Positions 7,399 to 10,303 of a stretch of DNA of 10,303 nt are shown one piece after another. The translations under genes and the position numbers were made by a program. Below the pieces are notes generated by a model. It was not told the origin of the DNA. It was given only the letters and a program-made list of their open reading frames with translations, and did no database searches. Source of the DNA: Spirochaetaceae bacterium. Lineage in GTDB: Bacteria; Spirochaetota; Spirochaetia; SZUA-6; Bin103. Each line of letters begins with the position of its first letter. Position 1 is the stretch's first letter. The stretch covers positions 2,489-12,791 of the forward strand of contig JAPPKD010000276.1 in NCBI GenBank assembly GCA_028820215.1, written 5' to 3'.

Positions 7399-8579
7399 GC
7401 CACATCCGCGACCGGAACCGGAGCCGCGGCGTCGTTTTTCCGAGCCGGCGTCGTTGGAGTCCGACTGCGCCGTTGCACGGCACCCGCGACGGGCTTCGGA
7501 GCCGCGGCGTCGCTTTCCCGAGCCGGCGCCGCGGTAACGGGACTGCGCCGCTGGACCGCACCCGCGACAGGCTTCGGAGCCGCCGCTGCGCTCTTCCGGG
7601 GTGGCGTCGTGGCAACGGGACTGCGCCGTTACACGGCACCTGCGACGGGTTTCCCGGCTTCCTCCGGCGGGTAGTTCTGCTTGCCACGCTGTGCGCCCTG
7701 GGAGCTGCCCTGCCCGCGGTGTCGCAGGAGGCGGCAACACCGGCCCTGCCCGCCGCGCCGGCGGTGTTGCTCGCCGAAGCGGAGCGTCACTTTGCCGATG
7801 GCAATCGGCGGGCAGGCGAGCGCCGCTCGGCGGAGGCGGCGGAGCAGTTTCGCGCCGCGCTGCTGCGCTACGAGGCGGCGGCCGCGGCGCTCGGAGGCGG
7901 CAATGGCTACCTGCTGTACAACATCGGCAACACCTACTTCCGGCTCGGCGACATCGGCCGCGCCATCCTGTACTACCGCGAGGCGCAGCAACTGATCCCG
8001 GCCGACCCCAACCTGCAGCAGAGCCTGCGCCACGCCCGCTCCCTGCGCCGCGACCGGATCGAACCTTCCGCCGCCGGCGGCGTGGTGCGGGTGCTGTTCT
8101 TCTGGCACTTCGCCGTACCTCTGCGGGTGCGCGCGGGCCTGCTGCTGGCCGCGTGGAACCTGTTGTGGCTGCTCGCGTTGCTGCCTGCCCTGGCCGCGGT
8201 AAGCGTGCGCGCCCGGCGGCTGCGCGATCGGCTGCACGCGATGCGCGGCTGGCAGCGGGTGCGCCGCCCGGTGCTCGGGACGGTGGCGGCGGTGGCGGCG
8301 GTGGTTGCGGTCGCCATGGGTGGCTCGGTAGCGGCGGAGCTGGTCGGTTCGCAGGCGGACCCCGCGGTGGTCGTGGCGCCGGAGGTGGTGGCCCGGCGCG
8401 GCGACGGAGCCGCCTACGAGGCCAGCTTTGACGGCGCCCTGCACGCGGGAACCGAGCTGGTGGTGGTGGAGCGGCGCAACGACTGGTACCAGGTCGCGCT
8501 GGCCGACGGCCGCCGCGCCTGGCTGCCGGAGCACGCGGTCGCCGTGGTAGGCGAGGGGGCCGGCGCCCGGCTATGGTAG
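7395..8579 (+). CDS. batE: BatE, TPR plus SH3-like membrane protein with repeated N-terminal extension
   Basis: The protein has 394 residues from ATG 7395, which overlaps the batD stop in ATGA. Residues 5-82 are three 26-residue basic repeats (R-D-x-x-R-S-R...G-N-G-T-A-P-L-x-x-T). A hydrophobic signal segment follows (about 88-110, [20 protein letters not shown]). The mature part is typical BatE. TPR units cover about 122-218, with [16 protein letters not shown] and [11 protein letters not shown]. Two membrane helices lie at about 247-269 and 293-313. A bacterial SH3-like domain covers about 325-387 ([20 protein letters not shown], then [13 protein letters not shown]). I see no in-frame ATG or GTG between the repeats and the signal segment, so the repeats are probably translated. 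That would place about 87 residues ahead of the signal core. BatE is the last canonical Bat gene here. Confidence 0.88.
   Translation: MSHIRDRNRSRGVVFPSRRRWSPTAPLHGTRDGLRSRGVAFPSRRRGNGTAPLDRTRDRLRSRRCALPGWRRGNGTAPLHGTCDGFPGFLRRVVLLATLCALGAALPAVSQEAATPALPAAPAVLLAEAERHFADGNRRAGERRSAEAAEQFRAALLRYEAAAAALGGGNGYLLYNIGNTYFRLGDIGRAILYYREAQQLIPADPNLQQSLRHARSLRRDRIEPSAAGGVVRVLFFWHFAVPLRVRAGLLLAAWNLLWLLALLPALAAVSVRARRLRDRLHAMRGWQRVRRPVLGTVAAVAAVVAVAMGGSVAAELVGSQADPAVVVAPEVVARRGDGAAYEASFDGALHAGTELVVVERRNDWYQVALADGRRAWLPEHAVAVVGEGAGARLW
7407..7640 (+). repeat. Three in-frame 78-bp tandem repeats at the 5' end of batE
   Basis: Units run 7407-7484, 7485-7562 and 7563-7640, each beginning CGCGAC and ending CGCACC or GGCACC. 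A degenerate fourth start (TGCGAC) stands at 7641. By hand alignment, units 1 and 2 agree at roughly three quarters of positions, with shared blocks such as CGGAGCCGCGGCGTCG. Unit length is an exact multiple of three and no stop interrupts the batE frame. Unit 2 contains a perfect 8-bp inverted repeat, CCGCGGCG (7502-7509) and CGCCGCGG (7527-7534). Confidence 0.85.
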
Positions 8580-8586
8580 CGCCGCC

Positions 8587-9426
8587 ATGAGTGATGATTC
8601 CTTGCAGGGGTGCTTTGCGGTAGTGACCGGCGGCAGCCAGGGACTGGGCGAGGCTGTGGCGCGCCTGTTCGCGGCGCGCGGGGCCGCCGGCATCGTGCTG
8701 AGCGGGCGCGACGTGGCGCGCGGCGAGGCGGTAGCGGCGGACCTGGAAGCCGGTGGCTGCCGCGCGTACTACGTGCCCGGCGACCTTGCCGATGTCGCCA
8801 ACTGCCGCCGCCTGGTTGCCACCGCCGACGAGCGGTTCGGCACCCTGCACGTGCTGGTGAACGCCGCCGCGGTCACCGATCGCGACAGCATCTGGAGCGC
8901 GAGCCCGGAGGGGTTCGATCGCATGATGGCGGTCAACGCCCGCGCCCCGCTGCTGCTGATACAGGATGCCGTCAAGCTGATGCAGCGCGAGCGGGTGGAG
9001 GGATCGATCGTCAACATCTCGAGCGTGGTGGCACGTTGCGGCCCGCCGTTCCTGATGAGCTACGCCATGTCGAAGTGCGCCCTCGACGTGCTCACCAAGA
9101 ACGTCGCCAATGCGGTGATGCACAGCCGCATCCGGGTGAACGCCATCCACGTCGGCTCCATGGACACCCCGGCCGAGGACGCCATCCAGCGCCGCTACCA
9201 CGGCGCCGGCGACGGCTGGCTTCAGGCCGCCGAGGCATCCCGGCCGTTCGGGCGCCTGCTCAAGCCGGACGAGATCGCCCGCACCGTCGCATTTCTGGCG
9301 TCCGGCGAGTCCGGCATGATGACCGGCTCGCTGGTCGACTTCGATCAGACGGTGCCCGGAGCCAACAACGCGCCGCCGCCGCCGGTCGCGGAGTGGCCGC
9401 GCATCACCGGCGTCAACTTCGCCTGA
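8587..9426 (+). CDS. Short-chain dehydrogenase/reductase (SDR) family oxidoreductase
   Basis: This is a 279-residue classical SDR of slightly longer than usual size (about 250). The nucleotide-binding motif T14-G-G-S-Q-G-L-G21 sits in the first Rossmann beta-alpha turn. Arg41 after beta-2 (LSGRD) suggests NADP(H), by inference. D66 follows in the G-D-L motif. The N-A-A-A at 92-95 stands for the usual NNAG. The catalytic residues are present: N117, S146 (NISSV), Y159 and K163 (YAMSK). The end has the common [14 protein letters not shown], then G-S-L-V-D-F-D-Q-T, the usual SDR ending. A Pro-rich tail after residue 260 (APPPPVAEW) is extra. Substrate cannot be inferred. It lies 7 bases after batE on the same strand, so it is likely on the Bat transcript, but SDR genes are not part of the conserved Bat set and the link may be accidental. 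Confidence 0.9.
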   Translation: MSDDSLQGCFAVVTGGSQGLGEAVARLFAARGAAGIVLSGRDVARGEAVAADLEAGGCRAYYVPGDLADVANCRRLVATADERFGTLHVLVNAAAVTDRDSIWSASPEGFDRMMAVNARAPLLLIQDAVKLMQRERVEGSIVNISSVVARCGPPFLMSYAMSKCALDVLTKNVANAVMHSRIRVNAIHVGSMDTPAEDAIQRRYHGAGDGWLQAAEASRPFGRLLKPDEIARTVAFLASGESGMMTGSLVDFDQTVPGANNAPPPPVAEWPRITGVNFA

Positions 9427-9429
9427 CCC

Positions 9430-9445
9430 CGCCGCCGTCGCGGCG
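9430..9445. terminator. Possible short bidirectional terminator hairpin
   Basis: CGCCGC (9430-9435) and GCGGCG (9440-9445) form a 6-bp GC stem with a 4-base loop. It lies in the 33 bases between two convergent genes (SDR ending at 9426, toxin ending at 9460). The position suits a shared terminator, but only two T residues follow on the plus strand, so the call is weak. Confidence 0.3.
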
Positions 9446-9459
9446 TTCGGGCACCCGGT

Positions 9460-9786
9460 TCAGTCGCACCCGCTGGCGACGAGCAGCGCCCGGCACACCT
9501 GGCGCATCTTGTCCGCACCGACGCTCCCCACGAAGGTTCGCAGCCGGCGCTGCTCCACCGTGAACAGGTTGCACAGGTTGGCGCACGAACTTCCCTTGAG
9601 CCCCTCGGCGGTACCCAACTCTACCTCGGTGGGCGCGCCGCGGAGGGTCGAGGTGATGGCGACCACCGTAACGGTGTGCAGGAGGCCGATCAGTGAGCGC
9701 CGCGTCAGGATCAATACCGGGCGGCGCTTGTCCGGGCGCGGGAGGTCGAGCAGCCAGATCTCCCCGCGGTTCAGTTCGCGGGCCAT
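9460..9786 (-). CDS. mazF: MazF/PemK-family toxin (predicted endoribonuclease)
   Basis: This is a 108-residue protein of normal MazF size. The N terminus L-N-R-G-E-I-W-L-L-D-L-P and the following K-R-R-P-V-L-I-L-T-R are the conserved first strands of the MazF/PemK fold. The run V-A-I-T-S-T-L-R-G-A-P-T-E-V-E-L is the signature where the catalytic Arg and Thr reside. The end M-R-Q-V-C-R-A-L-L-V-A-S-G-C is the usual final helix. Family knowledge: MazF toxins cut mRNA at short sequence motifs and are neutralised by a cognate antitoxin. The start ATG lies inside the 3' end of the antitoxin gene (16-base overlap) without a clear Shine-Dalgarno, so translation is probably coupled. The toxin looks intact. 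It converges on the SDR gene. Confidence 0.92.
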   Translation of the reverse strand: MARELNRGEIWLLDLPRPDKRRPVLILTRRSLIGLLHTVTVVAITSTLRGAPTEVELGTAEGLKGSSCANLCNLFTVEQRRLRTFVGSVGADKMRQVCRALLVASGCD

Positions 9787-10013
9787 GGCTGATCGGTGAT
9801 CATATCCGCCACCTCGCCGAGCAGGTCGTCCGCGCGGCCCTGGTACGCTCGCCCAAGCTGAGCTTCCAATTCCCGCCGCTGCTTTGCTTCCAGGTAGAAC
9901 CGGAGCGCCGTGCGCACGAAAGCCGACCGGCCCCGCTGCCGAGCGTCCGGATCGGCGTCCAGGCGGCGCAGCAACTCCTCGTCGATCGAGACTTGGACGG
10001 GTCTTGTTGCCAT
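9771..10013 (-). CDS. Ribbon-helix-helix antitoxin, partner of the MazF-like toxin
   Basis: From the ATG at 10013 the protein has 80 residues: M-A-T-R-P-V-Q-V-S-I-D-E-E-L-L-R-R-L-D-A, then a second part with R-S-A-F-V-R-T-A-L-R-F-Y-L. This is a ribbon-helix-helix DNA-binding domain (beta strand RPVQVSID, then two helices). The C-terminal half (about 48-80, ending ADMITDQPWP) is the expected toxin-binding tail. Family knowledge: such antitoxins bind the toxin and repress their own promoter. An in-frame ATG at 10028 would add MDNAC. I prefer 10013 because the domain begins there and because the predicted promoter places +1 close to it. It overlaps the toxin by 16 bases. It is too divergent to name as MazE, which in E. 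coli has a different, AbrB-type fold. Confidence 0.85.
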   Translation of the reverse strand: MATRPVQVSIDEELLRRLDADPDARQRGRSAFVRTALRFYLEAKQRRELEAQLGRAYQGRADDLLGEVADMITDQPWPAN

Positions 10014-10019
10014 GCAGGC

Positions 10020-10048
10020 ATTGTCCATCAATAAATATAGTTGGTCAA
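10020..10048 (-). promoter_or_regulatory. Predicted promoter of the antitoxin-toxin operon
   Basis: On the minus strand TTGACC (10048-10043) is a 5 of 6 match to the -35 consensus. It is followed by a 17-base AT-rich spacer and GACAAT (10025-10020), a 4 of 6 match to the -10 consensus. Usual spacing puts +1 at about 10013, the A of the antitoxin ATG, so the message may be leaderless. The spacer is the most AT-rich stretch in the window. The -10 match is modest. Confidence 0.4.
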
Positions 10049-10054
10049 GCCAAC
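10040..10054. promoter_or_regulatory. Inverted repeat, candidate antitoxin operator
   Basis: GTTGG (10040-10044) and CCAAC (10050-10054) are exact inverted half-sites around TCAAG. They cover the predicted -35 box of the toxin-antitoxin promoter, the usual place for an autorepression operator bound by a ribbon-helix-helix antitoxin. The same GGTCAAG string recurs at 10115-10121. Confidence 0.45.
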
Positions 10055-10156
10055 ATAGGAATTGTCGAGTGCGCGCGCGCTTGACGCCTCGGGGCGAGCG
10101 TGCGACGGTGAGCAGGTCAAGGATTGAACCGATTCTGACTCTGACTGGCTGTCTGC

Positions 10157-10208
10157 GTTGCGGGCGCGAGAGTGGCCACAGAGCGGCACGGCGCTCCGCA
10201 ACACTCTC
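10157..10208 (+). promoter_or_regulatory. Stem-loop(s) upstream of the last gene
   Basis: GTTGCGG (10157-10163) pairs perfectly with CCGCAAC (10196-10202). The stem can extend by GCGC (10164-10167) with GCGC (10191-10194) across one bulged T. A competing pairing exists: GAGAGTG (10168-10174) with CACTCTC (10202-10208), which could enclose a small GAGCG/CGCTC hairpin (10181-10185 with 10192-10196). The structures end about 18 bases before the Shine-Dalgarno of the next gene and may form in its leader. In GC-rich DNA such pairings also arise by chance. Confidence 0.35.
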
Positions 10209-10225
10209 AACAAAAATCAACATAC

Positions 10226-10229
10226 GGAG
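10226..10229 (+). promoter_or_regulatory. Shine-Dalgarno of the last gene
   Basis: GGAG stands 6 bases before ATG 10236 in an otherwise AT-rich leader, which supports this ATG as a real start even though only 68 bases of the gene are visible. Confidence 0.65.
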
Positions 10230-10235
10230 TTACGT

Positions 10236-10303
10236 ATGCACGTTGTACAGATCACACGGACCCTCGCGGTTGCGTTGGTGCTTGTTCTGACCGCAACCGG
10301 CCT
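10236..10303 (+). CDS. Start of an exported protein (partial, signal peptide only)
   Basis: Only 22 complete codons are in the window: M-H-V-V-Q-I-T-R-T-L-A-V-A-L-V-L-V-L-T-A-T-G. They form a short basic n-region and a hydrophobic core of a signal peptide or N-terminal membrane helix, so the product is probably exported or membrane-bound. The ATG has GGAG at a good distance. The gene diverges from the toxin-antitoxin pair and has its own upstream region with hairpins, so it is not part of the Bat operon. I saw no good -35/-10 pair. Nothing more can be said about function. Confidence 0.65.
   Translation, partial: MHVVQITRTLAVALVLVLTATG

Noticed and set aside
7407..7640. CRISPR-like reading of the 78-bp repeats
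   Set aside because: Units are directly adjacent and diverge along their whole length; there are no conserved short repeats separated by unique spacers and no cas genes.
8559..8571. GCCGG-CGC-CCGGC hairpin at the end of batE as a terminator
   Set aside because: It lies inside the coding sequence, has only 5 bp and no T-tract, and the SDR start follows within 20 bases.
5299..9201. A 1300-codon open frame on the minus strand across batC-SDR
   Set aside because: It is antisense to four well-recognised genes, has low-complexity Arg/Pro/Gly-rich translation, and long open antisense frames are expected in very GC-rich coding DNA.
10081..10109. TTGACG (10081-10086) as a -35 box for the last gene
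   Set aside because: At 16-18 bases downstream the sequence is GC-rich with no acceptable -10 hexamer.
10157..10208. H-type pseudoknot from GTTGCGG/CCGCAAC and GAGAGTG/CACTCTC
   Set aside because: The 3' arms abut with no linker while only about 5 bases join the 5' arms, so the geometry cannot span both helices; alternative hairpins are the better reading.
10014..10223. N-terminal extension of the antitoxin frame to an ATG at 10223
   Set aside because: The extra residues show no domain character, run through the AT-rich promoter region and the inverted repeat, and the RHH domain begins right after ATG 10013.

Overview
The window is GC-rich bacterial DNA. Most of it is one plus-strand operon of the Bat (Bacteroides aerotolerance) / MoxR-VWA type: the 3' end of a MoxR AAA+ ATPase gene (1-182), a DUF58 protein (179-1066), a BatD-like lipoprotein (1071-2114), BatA (2104-3153), BatB (3150-4304), BatC (4604-5482), BatD (5485-7398) and BatE (7395-8579). 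An SDR oxidoreductase gene follows after 7 bases (8587-9426). Having separate BatC (TPR), BatD and BatE (TPR plus SH3) genes behind moxR-DUF58 is the arrangement known from Spirochaetes and Bacteroidetes. With the high GC and the GTG/TTG starts, a high-GC spirochaete is my best guess; a high-GC Bacteroidetes relative such as Rhodothermota is possible. No rRNA or taxonomic marker is present, so this is inference.

The likely division of labour, from family knowledge, is as follows. The cytoplasmic MoxR ATPase and the DUF58 protein form a chaperone-like pair. BatA and BatB are inner-membrane VWA (MIDAS) proteins. The lipoprotein, BatC, BatD and BatE place beta-sandwich, TPR and SH3 modules on the periplasmic side. 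The biochemical role of Bat systems is not settled; envelope-stress or aerotolerance roles have been proposed. Most junctions overlap (GTGA, ATGA or TTG-within-ORF), which points to translational coupling.

Two places break this compact layout. About 300 bases rich in inverted repeats lie between batB and batC (4305-4603). Three 78-bp in-frame tandem repeats lie inside the 5' end of batE, between its start codon and its signal peptide (7407-7640). BatD also has a basic extension before its signal peptide. These are the least expected features here.

The right end is a separate unit. A minus-strand ribbon-helix-helix antitoxin / MazF-PemK toxin pair (10013 to 9460) converges on the SDR gene. 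Its promoter region has an inverted repeat over a TTGACC -35 box and may give a leaderless antitoxin mRNA. Diverging from it, after a short non-coding stretch that can form alternative hairpins, a new plus-strand gene for an exported protein begins at 10236 and runs off the window.
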